A stretch of 64,000 bases of DNA from Aphanomyces cochlioides. Its lineage: Eukaryota; Oomycota; Saprolegniomycetes; Saprolegniales; Verrucalvaceae. The stretch covers positions 434,001 to 498,000 of the forward strand of contig JAHQRK010000010.1 of the NCBI GenBank assembly GCA_019828595.1, given 5' to 3'. The position numbers were made by a program, and so were the translations under genes. Below are positions 20,701 to 30,099 of the stretch, one piece after another. The number at the start of each line of letters is the position of its first letter. Position 1 is the stretch's first letter. A model generated the notes under the pieces. That model was not told where the DNA came from. It searched no databases and saw only the letters and a list, made by a program, of their open reading frames with translations.

Positions 20701-21408
20701 GCCTCTTCGCGTTATGTTTACTCCACCTTTGGAAGTCGTGTCGCTTGCCCCAGATGCGTTATCAACGTGTTGGCAGTCAAACATTGCTGAGTTGGCCCTT
20801 GCTATGGACTCCATGCACCGCTCTATTGCATTGGTCAGCTCTACGCGTCGCCAACAGGCTCGTTCGAAACGTGCAAAGCGAACGGTATTGCCCTATTTTT
20901 CCCTGGACGATTTTGTTCTCGTGGCACTGGTGGCTCCCCATCCGCCAAAATTGACTTTGATTTGGCGAGGTCCAAAACGCATTACAAAGATCCTTTCTGA
21001 TTGGCGTTTTGAAGTTACCGACCTTGTGGAGCCTTACAGTACATCCCTCCATCATGCCAGCCGCCTCAAGTTTTACGCAGATGAGTCTCGTGGTGTCACT
21101 GATGACATGCTCATGTCGTGTTTTCCAATGGTGGCCGTTTAGTTCGTTCTCTTGGGGCGTTGCGTCCATCAGCAGCTGGCTGGCAAATTTATGTGTCTTG
21201 GATGGGCTTAGAAGACGCTGAATCAACATGGGAACCTTTCGCTACTATGCTCGAAGACATTCCCCAAATTGTGCGTTCACATCTCGATGCAAGACGCGAT
21301 GATCCATACGTGCAGGAAGTGCTTGCTGATTTTCCTCAGGCGTCAGTTGACCAATTGCATCGCCCACAGCGTCGCCGACAGCACCACCGCCGCGTGGCCA
21401 ACGAGTAG
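17709..21408 (+). pseudogene. Gypsy pol: protease end, RT, RNase H, integrase, chromodomain-like tail
   Basis: Reading continues after the TAG at 17706. RT motifs are YRMTVDTRGVN, FFTLDWFRGYWQ (a TAA follows at 18627) and the catalytic AWLDDILGYS, here W-L-D-D where Y/F-x-D-D is usual. A frameshift lies near 18700. RNase H shows FADASNDFWGS, DKEAFAIVESCKRLEYLL and TDHRNLTYMF. Integrase has the H-H...C-C finger (HAGNSGHRGH, SFLRSCLHCLS), HADFLTLPMD, VTDRGSHFKN and YSPWSNGE, with frame changes near 20300, at 20490 (palindrome) and near 21118. The end, QIYVSWMGLEDAESTWEP, resembles a chromodomain, which in chromoviruses steers integration to marked chromatin. Confidence 0.9.
20472..20515 (+). 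repeat. perfect 19-bp inverted repeat in the integrase gene
   Basis: ACCACCGCATATTCTCCGT at 20472-20490 and its exact complement at 20497-20515 flank GGTCCA. The second arm replaces the codons that should follow the conserved YSPWSNG of integrase and shifts the frame. This looks like a template-switch error: the strand was copied back over the preceding 19 bases. Confidence 0.95.
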
Positions 21409-21416
21409 GGGGGAAT

Positions 21417-21731
21417 TGTTCTGGTGGTTTGGTTTTTCGGGAAACCACCACCAGAATGTCCGCTGGATGTTTGGTTTGCATCCTGCATTCATGGCTGAAG
21501 GTCCAGGGTTCAAGTCCAAGGAAGCGCACTGACCGCATAAGTACGCGCTGTGCGTGTTCTGTGTGCACGTTCATAGTCACGCGCAGTGCGTGTCTATCTG
21601 TGTGTGTAGATCATGCAGGTTTGCATATCTATGTCCAGCTAGGTTTAGTTCCAGACTTTGAATCAAACTCAGTTCTCATTTTCCTTCGCTTTGCGTGCAC
21701 AGCTTGCCTTTTCAAGTGCGGAGCTGGAATA
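21417..21731 (+). repeat. right (3') LTR of the Gypsy element
   Basis: Same length as the left LTR with four substitutions by eye. It is preceded by the polypurine tract AGGGGGGAA and followed by the target duplication TCAGC. Confidence 0.95.
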
Positions 21732-21736
21732 TCAGC

Positions 21737-22068
21737 ATAAACGGAAGATTGATTGCGAGCATGTTGTAACAGTGTTCGACCAACTTGATCCTCTCAGTTC
21801 AAATCCACTCGTTTCAACGTGGCAGAGGCGCTTCATCTCTGCGAGCACTCGTTTCCATTCGCACTACTTATGGTGGACCGCACGTCAAGACGACTCGGCA
21901 AACGCCGTCGTGTTTGAAAGGGCCACTCGAACGGTATATTCACAATCCACTTGTCGTGAGTACATTTCGAGAGAACTTCAACCAGAGGTCCAAATGTCAC
22001 TAGCAATCCTGATATCGATGACCAGGTGTCAACACCACAGTGTATTTATTAATGTTTGGTTTACATAA
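21737..22068 (+). other. second part of the ORF split by the Gypsy insertion
   Basis: Beginning HKRKIDCEHVV after the target duplication, this frame continues the one that stops at the left LTR (15446-15542) and ends with TAA at 22068. Together they give 142 residues. Composition is unremarkable (several W-R and S-T-R stretches) and no family is recognised. Chance openness of this length is possible, so I rate it low as a gene. Confidence 0.35.
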
Positions 22069-22379
22069 GTGCACGAGTTCGTGTATGTCTTTCAAGTGTT
22101 TCAAAGAGCCACCGTGGTCCAGGGACATGCTGTCGATGGCTGACATGTCAGAGTCGATATGCAATATCTACCACAAGCTCATCAAAGCATGCCTTGTTTG
22201 AAAACTATCGCTTGCATCAACCGCTAGGATTCGACAATTGCATCGCTCAGTGGTAAATGATCTACTGGTTTATCATCGCCGCCACTGTTGAATTCGAGCA
22301 AATCTAAAACTTCACGGAATGAGTAGGACACGCCTCCAGTGCGAAGTGGCGAGCTCTATAACACGCGAACCAAGTACTC

Positions 22380-22640
22380 CGTTTTAGCTGTTCTCTCCCT
22401 GTATTACTAGGCGTTGAGAGATTTCTCTCAGACAATCCACAAGGTCGAGCCACCTTTCGTCCAAGAGTCTCTTTCTTGCTGCCTGCAGTTTACCCTTGTG
22501 GACTTGTCTCGCCTAGACAACTGCTCATTTATTCAAATAGGTGTTGCGACGAAAGTGCTAGTGGCTTCATTTTCGTGGAGCAGAGATGTGGATACAATCC
22601 GATGTGCTGAAAGAATGGCAGAAGTGAATGAAGGTTAAGA
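22380..22640 (+). pseudogene. short LRR-gene remnant
   Basis: Position 22413 onward (AGATTTCTCTCAGACAATCC) matches the last LRR exon of copy 1 (AGATCTCTCAGACAATCC, the DLSDNP repeat) with one extra T that shifts the frame. LVDLSRLDNCSF follows, again LRR-like. No transmembrane segment follows in register. It may be the 3' end of a third LRR paralogue. Confidence 0.45.
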
Positions 22641-22911
22641 TGGGAACCACGGCCCAAGTTTCGTCAGCCATGAGAATTGCATTTGTACTGCGATGAGTCG
22701 CCTTGATCGTGCTGACTAATCGTGAAAAACACATGACCACCAACATTTCAGAGCTTAGACTACCGGTAGTTGCGATTGGCTCGAGGTCATGGCTTATACT
22801 CGGTCGAAGCTGGGAAGGAATAAGGTGGATTCCAGTGACGTGGGTTATATCGCTAAAGTTGGATGGTAGATTCACGAGCTTGCCCAGAGGAGATTATCTT
22901 GAGCTTCATTT

Positions 22912-23380
22912 TTGAGTTGTCGAATGCTCGAGCATGTCGATCTTGAAATTGGTCTCGTTTGTCTCGATGTGGGCTTTCACGAACTCTTTCCTGCTCTCCT
23001 GCCGGGGGAACCCCTAGAGTCTTTCGATTCAAGGCAAGTTCAAGTGATCCAACTCGCCAACACAACTTCCGATAGCACATTGAAAGCGTTTTCCATCTCT
23101 ACCACTGCGAAACTTAAGGATTTGTCATCGACGAGCATCCTGGCCATTCAAAATGCCATCTGCACTTCGTTCTCGCACTTGTATGTCACTGGGACCTTTA
23201 CTATTTTCATGATAGGAACGTCAGCTCCAACGAGCTGTCGACGGCCGAGGACATCTTGCATCTTCACTTCAGTTGCTGTACACGGCGCCGCCTTTTTAAG
23301 CAACTATTCCTCTACGACTAGGGACTTGAGTTTCAATCGCATCAACTCCCTCGAAAACGTGAACTTCACCTACTTTCCCA
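22912..23380 (+). pseudogene. LRR receptor-like gene, copy 2, 5' part
   Basis: After QVQVIQLANTTSDSTL, LRR exons line up with copy 1 one by one: DLSSTSILAIQNAICTSF, then HLNVSSNELSTAEDIL, then SLQLLDLSFNRINSLENVNF. Introns lie at the same places: about 23180-23214 (35 nt, GTATGTC...TGATAG) and about 23278-23321 (44 nt, GTACACG...GACTAG). The first intron's donor has decayed (GA for GT). The reading frame is cut at 23380 (FTYFP) by the Tc1-like composite and resumes at 26902. No signal peptide is evident in front. Confidence 0.7.
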
Positions 23381-24048
23381 GGGAGATGCGGGAATTCAAC
23401 AAAACGGAAAATTCGCCAAAATTAAAAAAATGAAATTTAAAAAATATTTTGACCATATTTTTATTAAGATTTTCCCGATTGTCAGTGTAAGAAACTTTTT
23501 GCAAAGTTTTTTCACGTCCAACTTCACGCTAAAAAAAACTACACCTTTTTTCGGTTAATTTGAAACAATTTCTCGGTTAGTTTCATCAACACCCATTGCA
23601 ATTCAAAATATAGGCAAGCTTTTCGAAGCTTTCCTCATTCAAATTCATCCACATGCTATGAAACACCATTGTAATTCGTGTGTACACTTTATATTTAATT
23701 TCGCCATCATCTTGTTCGATGCTTTCGCCGATACATTTCACGCAACGTAAGATTAAATTCATTTGATGACTGAACGAAAAGAAGAGTAACATCAACGACT
23801 TGGGACGTCCAAATACCAAGTGCCCCGAACTCGGCAATAACAATGACTCCGCTTACGAAATGATTACCAGACCCATACAAACTCGCTGCGAGTTTGTCCA
23901 TTCGTGCCAGGCCCCATAGATGCAGCTCATGTTTCATAAGAGAGGGATTTCACATCCGGCTTTTCATGACATACCAGAGGTTGTCAATCGGTTTAAATAT
24001 TGATGAGGAGGGGCTCAGTTCGAGATAGACACACATATAAACTTATCA

Positions 24049-24300
24049 TCAATCACTTCTTGTTTCTAAGAAATGCTGGATCCGCACAAATACCTCGTAC
24101 TTGGAATGACAAGCAGCGTTGTCGGCTACACGGGGAAGTTTGAACAAGCTTCCAGCGTATTCAATTGCCGCACGTACAGTATCAGTGACCAAGTCACTCG
24201 TTTGAATGGACAAACTTATAGCAGCAAACTTGTGAAGGCAGTTGAAAGATTGAAGGTTGATGTAGCACCGTTCCAATGCAAACAATCACCCATTTGAGAC
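24049..24300 (-). pseudogene. Tc1-like transposase fragment, inverted copy
   Basis: The minus strand encodes VADNAACHSKYEVF, the second-Asp motif, matching VADNAPCHSKYDIF of the plus-strand copy at about 25508. Further downstream on the minus strand (about 24000-23950) KPIDNLWYVMKS corresponds to NPIENFWSAMKS, with the catalytic Glu changed to Asp. It is a diverged, non-functional copy. Confidence 0.75.
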
Positions 24301-24751
24301 TCTCCTCGCACGTTCACGACTCCTCTTCCTCATATCAAGGAGGTTCTTTCGCGCCTTGAAGATGTTTGATGAGGCACAAAACTATCATTTATTAGATAAA
24401 AATATTTAAATATTTTTTACAGGACATACGTCTGTTTGAGGTTTGTTTCCTTTGTGGTATAAAGAATTTCAAAGACAAATATGTACTGCAAGATACATTG
24501 TGTACCTACACTTAACAGTTTCGTTGAGGGTATCAGGTGTAAGGGGGTGACTTGGGTATTCGGATCTTGTTCTATTGCATAGATCTTTCGAGAATGGCGA
24601 GTTTGGCGCACTTTTTCGAAAGAGATACAGTTCATTTGGAAAAGCGCGCGAAAATCGTCATTTCCAAATATTCCAGCAATGGAACAAGCTCCGAATACCC
24701 CTGTAGGCGCACTCATCTGACGCCTTGCACCGAAATTGTTGTGTGTAGGTT

Positions 24752-25817
24752 CGCAGAGGACCATACAAGCGAACATCTCTCTCTGCAAAGAAGAGAATTG
24801 TTGCAGCAGCTAATGCGGGTGGTGATTGGGCTTCTGTTGCTGAAGCCAACGGTGTGAATGTCTCGACAGCTCGAGGATGGCTCCACATGGAGTCATTCAC
24901 ACCAAAAAAGAGAGGTAAATGTTGGCTGGCTACATACGCTTTTAACGTTATTCATCTAGGTGGCTATAAACCTCGACTCTTGAGTAATGAAATGGTGGAT
25001 AAAATGGAGTCGTGGGTGGAACACGACAATCAAATCACACTGTGTGAGATCCAAGCTCGTTTGCTCACAGTGCACCACATCGAAGTCTCGACGACGACAA
25101 TTCATCGAGAGCTTGATGCTCGTGTTTTCACTTACAAGAACTTACACTACGAGCTCTTCAAATGAATTTGGAGGAGTTTAAACTAAAGCGCAAGAACTAT
25201 GTCGAGGAGTTGCGATCATATTTGGCGCGTGAAAAAATTCCAATCTGGATGGATGAGACGAATCACAATCTCTTCACGGCACGAACGAAGGGGAGATCGA
25301 AAAGAGGAACAAGGGCCGTGAGTGTACAAGGAGCCGCACAAAAGGGGAAGAATTTACACTTGATTGGTGCTATGTCAACCCACAACTTTTTTTATTGCAC
25401 TCCCAAGCGCGGTGCCTTCAAATCTGCCCATGCAAACGAGTGGCTCCGTAAGAAGCTACGTGCGGCAAGAGACCACTTCGGGAGCTTTGGAAGAAATTAT
25501 TATTGTGGCCGACAACGCTCCTTGCCATTCCAAGTACGATATTTTTGTGAGGATCTAACAACTGCTTAGACTTCATGAAGTGTTTGATGAAGAGGAATTT
25601 GAAAATGCCTCTCTACTGAAGCTCAGCCCCTATTCACCAATGTTTAACCCCATTGAGAACTTCTGGTCTGCCATGAAATCTCATGTCAAGTCCATGTTGC
25701 GTGATAGACTTGCAGCATTCATGGCGCCAGCTCCCGATGGTCAAACGAACGGATTTTCGTATGGCGTACCTTGAGCATGTTGCAAATGAGGTGATTCAAG
25801 GTCGAGCGTCAATTTAG
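24752..25817 (+). pseudogene. Tc1/mariner transposase with a 45-nt intron, frameshifted
   Basis: The N-terminal helix-turn-helix reads RRGPYKRTSLSAKKRIV and DWASVAEANGVNVSTARGWL. An intron at 24915-24959 (GTAAATG...ATCTAG) joins TPKKRG to GYKPRLLSNEM. The catalytic domain holds IWMDETNHNLFTAR (first Asp), IIIVADNAPCHSKY (second Asp) and SPMFNPIENFWSAMKS (Glu), ending HVANEVIQGRASI with a stop at 25817. Disruptions: a stop after NLHYELFK near 25163, frame changes near 25470 and near 25742, and a TAA at 25556 that may sit in a decayed mini-intron (a CTAAC branch-like word is followed by TTAG). Confidence 0.8.
24915..24959 (+). other. 45-nt intron in the Tc1-like transposase
   Basis: GTAAATGTTGG...TTCATCTAG. 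Excision joins K-K-R-G to G-Y-K-P-R in frame; retention brings stops. Size agrees with the 40-45-nt introns of the other transposases here. Confidence 0.8.
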
Positions 25818-26901
25818 AGGTATTTACTTTTTCTGTTTATATAGCTGTCGATGTGAACCGCTTGCATCGCTATACAGGTCGCTTGGAGCATTTTTATGCT
25901 CGCGCGATAAACATGGACAATATGGAGGTTGGTGCTTAAAGCACTTGATTTGTGGAGGTCCCAAATCTTTGATGATTTTCTCTTATTCGCTTAGTCATCA
26001 AATGAATTTAATCTTACGTTGCGTGAAATATATCGGCGAAAGCATCGAACAAGATAATGGCGAAATGAAATATAAAGGGTACACACGAATTACAATGGTG
26101 TTTCATAGCATGTGGATGAATTTGAATGAGGAAAGCTTCGAAAAGCTTGCCTATATTTTGAATTGCAATGGGTGTTGATGAAACTAACCGAGAAATTGTT
26201 TCAAATAACCGAAAAAAGGTGTAGTGAAGATGCTGTCGGTTGCGATTAATTTTTGGCGAAACTTATAGCTACAAGTATTGTCATTTTCAACCAAATTTGT
26301 GGTTTTGACCAAAATGCGAATTCATTTTCAAATCGATTTCATAAGACTGTAGTGGTGTGTGTCAGTGTGTGTTTTGCGTGAGTCAGGTGGCTGATCGATT
26401 CTGATTGGCTGACTAATTTTAATTTTTAATTCTAGCCAATCAGAGAAGCCCGTTCGATTCGGAATCGATTCGAAACATCGGTCGATTCAAACCGTTCCTC
26501 ACAATTTTGTATCAAAAGCACTATATGTCTACAAGTAAATTCAATAAAACCGAGGATTCAAATAGTTTGAATGTAGTTTTTTTGCTCGGAAAGTTCAAAA
26601 AAACTTAAAAAAAATTCATCTTTAGCTTAAAAAAAACTAATCAAGGTACCAAAAAACAGTTTTTTTGGTTCTTCTTTTATGAAGTACTCCTGAATACGTT
26701 GTCATGAAATAGTAAGCGTTGAATCGTTTGGGAAGTGTAGTTTTTTTAAAGCATTTTGCAAGTTTTTTGGGAAAGTACAAAAACTTGAAAGAAACCTCTA
26801 CAAAAAACTTTGAAGAAACTTTGAAAAAACTTTTTTTATTATCGAGAATTTTAATAAAATTTCAGGACCTTTTTTTAATTTCGTGATTTCCCGCACCTCC
26901 C

Positions 26902-27560
26902 AACTTACAATACAAGTTTTAGTTAGCTTACAATATTTAATATTGTAAGCTAAAAAATTGACGAGAGCTTAGCAGAACGCTGCTGCAGGATCTTGAAGGG
27001 GAACAATCAGGACTCCTGCCAAACAATACGGTACTTCTTGAGAATGCACAACAAACACGAAAATGATAGTTGCGACTATCGTGTAGTTCCGTAGTTCCGC
27101 CCTCACAGTTACGAATCCTGTTTGCCGACGACGAGGATGCTCTCGAGTAGAAAGTTCAATACTTTATTGCAAAATATGCTTGTAAGTGCATGCAAGACAG
27201 TCCTCTTGCGACATCTTTCTGCATACAGTTGGTCGAATTCCGTCGAATTCCATCCGAACTGGACGGCCAACCAGAATGCACATTTCAGCTAACGTTACGC
27301 CGGATTTGCCGTTGCGTTTACGAAATCAAAGCCACAGACGAATCAACACCATTGAATAGTGTGAATGCGCTGAAATGCGACGAACTCTCTCGCTTCTGCT
27401 CGATTAGACAACAGCTCAGACTCTCTCAAGACTGCATCTTCTGCTGGGAATCAAAAGGCGTGACGTCTCCAGCAGAAAAAGTTTTCAAGCGGTGGTTTTG
27501 GAGTTTCAAGTGAAAAATCGTATTTAATGGAGATTCTGTGGTACGAAAGATGGAATTGTA
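26902..27560 (+). pseudogene. LRR copy 2, 3' remnant, plus a palindrome
   Basis: 26902 continues the interrupted repeat as NLQYKF. At about 26990, CTGCTGCAG precedes GATCTTGAAGGGGAACAATC, which aligns with copy 1 (ATCGTGAAAGGGAACAAC) and shows the G missing there. Homology fades after this. The ORF at 27190-27513 has no recognisable domain. Inside the remnant, 26923-26953 is a perfect odd palindrome (TTAGCTTACAATATT, T, complement). Confidence 0.5.
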
Positions 27561-27585
27561 TCTGTGGATGACGACGATGGGCATG

Positions 27586-27600
27586 TCATTTTGCAATTTC
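27586..27600 (+). promoter_or_regulatory. Inr/FPR core promoter of the first ADH
   Basis: TCATTTTGCAATTTC fits the oomycete initiator with flanking element almost perfectly. It lies 19 bases before the ATG at 27620, so the transcript leader would be about 30 bases. Confidence 0.8.
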
Positions 27601-27619
27601 ATCTGAATCTACAACCAAT

Positions 27620-28669
27620 ATGTCTGCTATCCCCAAGACCATGCGCGCTGTTGGCCTCAACGCCCACTTGCCAATTGAAGACCCCTCGTCACTCTTGGAT
27701 CTGACCGTCGACGTCCCCACTGTCTCGGGCCATGACCTCTTGGTCCAAGTCAAGGCGGTGTCCGTCAACCCTGTGGACTACAAGATCCGCGCCAATGGTG
27801 GCAAATTGAACGGCCCAAAGATCCTCGGATATGACGCTGCTGGTGTCGTTGTTGCTGTCGGATCGGACGTCTCGCTCTTTAAGGTCGGTGATGAAGTCTA
27901 CTATGCTGGCACGTGGACGCGCCAAGGTACCAACGCGGAATACCATGCTGTGGACGAACGCATTGTGGGTCACAAGCCCAAGTCGTTGAGCTTCACGGAC
28001 GCCGCTGCTCTTCCCCTCACGGCGCTCACTGCCTACGAAGCTCTCTTTCACCGCCTTCAAGTACCACAGAAGTCAGCTACGCCAACCTCGTCCAAGAAGT
28101 CCGTGCTCATCTTCAACGGTGCGGGTGGCGTCGGCTCGATTGCTATCCAACTCATCAAGCAGTTGACCGACTTGACTGTGATTGCGTCTGCGTCTCGCCC
28201 TCAGTCGTCGGCATGGGTCACTGAACTCGGCGCCGACCATGTTGTCAACCACGCTGGCGATGTTCCGGCCCAATTGAAGTCGTTCGGCTTCCCTCAAGTC
28301 GACTACATCCTTGTCTTCACGGAACTTGGCCCTCACTTTGAATCGATTGTCGAAGTGATCAAACCCCAAGGCAAGATATGCGCTATTACGAGCAACGCTG
28401 AGAACTTGCCCTTCCAAAAGCTCTTCTACAAGAGTGTGACGTTCATTTGGGAACTCATGTTCACTCGCCCAATCTACACTACCGAGGACATTGTCGAGCA
28501 ACACAACATCCTCGACCACGTGAGCAAACTCGTGGACGCCAAGAGTCTTCGCACGACTGTTGGTGAAGAATTGGGCACGATCAACGCGGCCAACTTGAAG
28601 AAGGCCCATGCTGCTCTGGAAGCTGGACGCGTTGTCGGTAAATTGGTCCTCACCGGATTCGAAGCTTAA
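27620..28669 (+). CDS. medium-chain alcohol dehydrogenase / quinone-reductase-like oxidoreductase, intact
   Basis: This 349-residue uninterrupted frame is usual for the family. The N-terminal GroES-like domain has VSVNPVDYKIR (about 48-58), GYDAAGVVVAVGSDV (70-84) and FKVGDEVYYAG (87-97). The Rossmann domain has NGAGGVGS (166-173), the NADP(H) loop. The sequence fits the 'zinc-binding alcohol dehydrogenase' group (TIGR02817 type). I see no Cys-His set for catalytic zinc, so an NADPH-dependent enone or quinone reductase activity is more likely; the substrate is unknown. Likely cytosolic, as no signal peptide is seen. It faces a paralogue at 29013-30068 tail to tail across 343 bases and is the best-supported host gene in the window. 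Confidence 0.95.
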   Translation: MSAIPKTMRAVGLNAHLPIEDPSSLLDLTVDVPTVSGHDLLVQVKAVSVNPVDYKIRANGGKLNGPKILGYDAAGVVVAVGSDVSLFKVGDEVYYAGTWTRQGTNAEYHAVDERIVGHKPKSLSFTDAAALPLTALTAYEALFHRLQVPQKSATPTSSKKSVLIFNGAGGVGSIAIQLIKQLTDLTVIASASRPQSSAWVTELGADHVVNHAGDVPAQLKSFGFPQVDYILVFTELGPHFESIVEVIKPQGKICAITSNAENLPFQKLFYKSVTFIWELMFTRPIYTTEDIVEQHNILDHVSKLVDAKSLRTTVGEELGTINAANLKKAHAALEAGRVVGKLVLTGFEA

Positions 28670-29012
28670 CATGCCATGTACTATTTTATCACCTCTAGCT
28701 CGAGTGAACAGTGACAATACAAACTTCATTCACTGCACATTTGCTAGAAGCCCTTTAGGCAAACAACCGGTGAACCGCTCGAATTTGAACTCACGCTGTG
28801 GCTCTCATATCCTTCGCACCTGTCTTCCTTCTTTCGGCAAGACTGTGCTGGTTCCAATCGAGTCCATTATCACCAGCAGTTCAACAGCGGCGAAGACGAA
28901 GAAGCATTCCATCACGGTCATTTCGACCGAATAGGTCAAAGTACTAGTGTGCATCGAAGTCGGATTGGTCGAAGACAAATTTGAAGCGTCGCATTCAAGA
29001 AAAATTACAGAC

Positions 29013-30068
29013 TTAGAATCCTGTGAGGACCACCTTGCCCACGGCGTGATGACCCTCCAAGATAGCATGAGCCTTCTTCAAATTGGCGGCGCTGATCGTG
29101 CCCAAACTTTCGCTCACGGTTGTACGAATGCGCTTGGCGTCGACCAAGTCACTGACGCGGTTGAGAAGATGGTGTTGCTCAGCGATATCGTCCGTCGTGT
29201 AGATTGCTCGCGTGAACATGAGTTCCCAAACAATCGCAACGCTCTTATAAAAGAGTTTGTGGAGTGGTAAACTCTCCGTGAGAGGCAAAATCGTGCAAAT
29301 CTTGCCTTGGGGTTTGATCACTTGTTCGATCGCATCAAAGTGAGGTGCGAGCTCCGTGAAGACCAAGATGTAGTCGACTTGTGGAATCCCGATGGCTGCG
29401 AGCTGCGATGGAATATCTCCAGCATGATTCACGACGTGGTCGGAGCCGAGTTCCTTCACCCAAGCCGATGACTGAGGTCGTGACGCTGACGCGATCACAG
29501 TCAAATCTGTGAGCTCCTTGAGGAGCTGAATCGTGACTGATCCGACACCGCCAGCACCGTTGAGGATAAGAACGGATTTGTTGGACTCCGTGGGGGATTT
29601 CTCGGGGTCTTGCAAGCGATGAAAGAGAGACTCGTAGGCAGTTAGCACCGTGAGAGGGAGAGCAGCAGCATCGGTAAAACTCAGTGACTTTGGCTTGCGA
29701 CCGACAATACGTTCGTCAACGGCGTGATACTCGGCATTCGTGCCTTCCCGAACCCACGTGCCAGCGTAGTAGACTTCGTCGCCAACTTTGAAGAGCGAGA
29801 TATCCGAGCCGACAGCGACGACAACTCCAGCGGCATCGTAGCCAAGGATCTTGCGGATGTTTTGCGTCGCCACCGCCTGAATAAAGCCACGAGTAGAGCG
29901 GAGCTTTGCGTCCAATGGGTTGACAGACACAGCTGTGACTTGGACCACGATGTCATGGCCAGACATTGATGGCACAGCAACGGTCAGATCCAGGAGTGAT
30001 GAGGGGTCTTCAATCGGCAAATGCTCGTTGAATCCAACGGCGCGCATCGTGGTAGGGATAGAAGGCAT
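29013..30068 (-). CDS. medium-chain alcohol dehydrogenase / quinone-reductase-like oxidoreductase, intact paralogue
   Basis: This 351-residue frame starts MPSIPTTMRAVGF and ends VGKVVLTGF. It shares domain order and most motifs with the 27620 gene: GYDAAGVVVAVGSDI, FKVGDEVYYAGTW, DERIVGRKPKSLSFTDAAALPLT, NGAGGVGSVTIQLLKELTD. It differs by a short insert after KLRS (RGFIQAVATQN) and many substitutions, so the duplication is not recent. The zinc ligands are again absent. Its own Inr/FPR promoter is intact. Convergent orientation with the first ADH means the pair has separate promoters and may overlap in the 3' UTRs. Confidence 0.95.
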   Translation of the reverse strand: MPSIPTTMRAVGFNEHLPIEDPSSLLDLTVAVPSMSGHDIVVQVTAVSVNPLDAKLRSTRGFIQAVATQNIRKILGYDAAGVVVAVGSDISLFKVGDEVYYAGTWVREGTNAEYHAVDERIVGRKPKSLSFTDAAALPLTVLTAYESLFHRLQDPEKSPTESNKSVLILNGAGGVGSVTIQLLKELTDLTVIASASRPQSSAWVKELGSDHVVNHAGDIPSQLAAIGIPQVDYILVFTELAPHFDAIEQVIKPQGKICTILPLTESLPLHKLFYKSVAIVWELMFTRAIYTTDDIAEQHHLLNRVSDLVDAKRIRTTVSESLGTISAANLKKAHAILEGHHAVGKVVLTGF

Positions 30069-30084
30069 GTTATTGAAGAAGATC

Positions 30085-30099
30085 GAATTGAGAAATGAA
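30085..30099 (-). promoter_or_regulatory. Inr/FPR core promoter of the second ADH
   Basis: The minus strand reads TTCATTTCTCAATTC, ending 16 bases before the ATG at 30068. It matches the same initiator as the first ADH although the surrounding leader has diverged, which argues for selection on it. Confidence 0.75.

Larger units (their letters stand above)
15543..21731 (+). mobile_element. complete Ty3/Gypsy LTR retrotransposon, 6189 bp, TSD TCAGC
   Basis: LTRs of 315 bp at 15543-15857 and 21417-21731 differ at only four positions by eye. TCAGC directly precedes the left LTR (15538-15542) and follows the right one (21732-21736), the 5-bp duplication expected of an integrase. A polypurine tract (AGGGGGGAA) precedes the right LTR. 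Order is gag - protease - reverse transcriptase - RNase H - integrase - chromodomain-like tail, typical of Ty3/Gypsy. The LTR ends TG...TA and not the usual TG...CA, and no standard TGG primer-binding site follows the left LTR. The interior carries several stops and frameshifts, so it is not autonomous. Confidence 0.95.
23381..26901. mobile_element. 3.5-kb Tc1-like composite inserted in LRR copy 2
   Basis: The ends are GGGAGATGCGGGAA at 23381 and its near-complement TTCCCGCACCTCCC ending at 26901. Flanks rejoin as LRR sequence (YFP|NLQ). Inside are further inverted repeats at about 23530-23830 and 25925-26229 (roughly 290 bp each; both encode MWMNLNEESFEKLAYILN in opposite orientation), and two Tc1-like transposase copies facing opposite ways. 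I see no TA duplication at the borders. The internal arrangement suggests two related elements, or one element and a diverged inverted copy, fused into one. Confidence 0.65.

Noticed and set aside
22567..22875. Minus-strand LRR-like ORF (NLPSNFSDITHV)
   Set aside because: The plus strand around it is LRR-derived with matching exon borders; the minus-strand resemblance is weak.
25530..25558. A 23-29-nt intron in the Tc1-like transposase
   Set aside because: Borders are suggestive (TTAG acceptor, CTAAC word), but the donor is not GT in this copy and the length is below the other introns; kept only as a possibility in the feature text.
28073..28729. 218-residue minus-strand ORF opposite the first ADH
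   Set aside because: Codon-bias shadow of the intact gene; the same kind of shadow appears at 54944-55264 opposite the ADH pseudogene.
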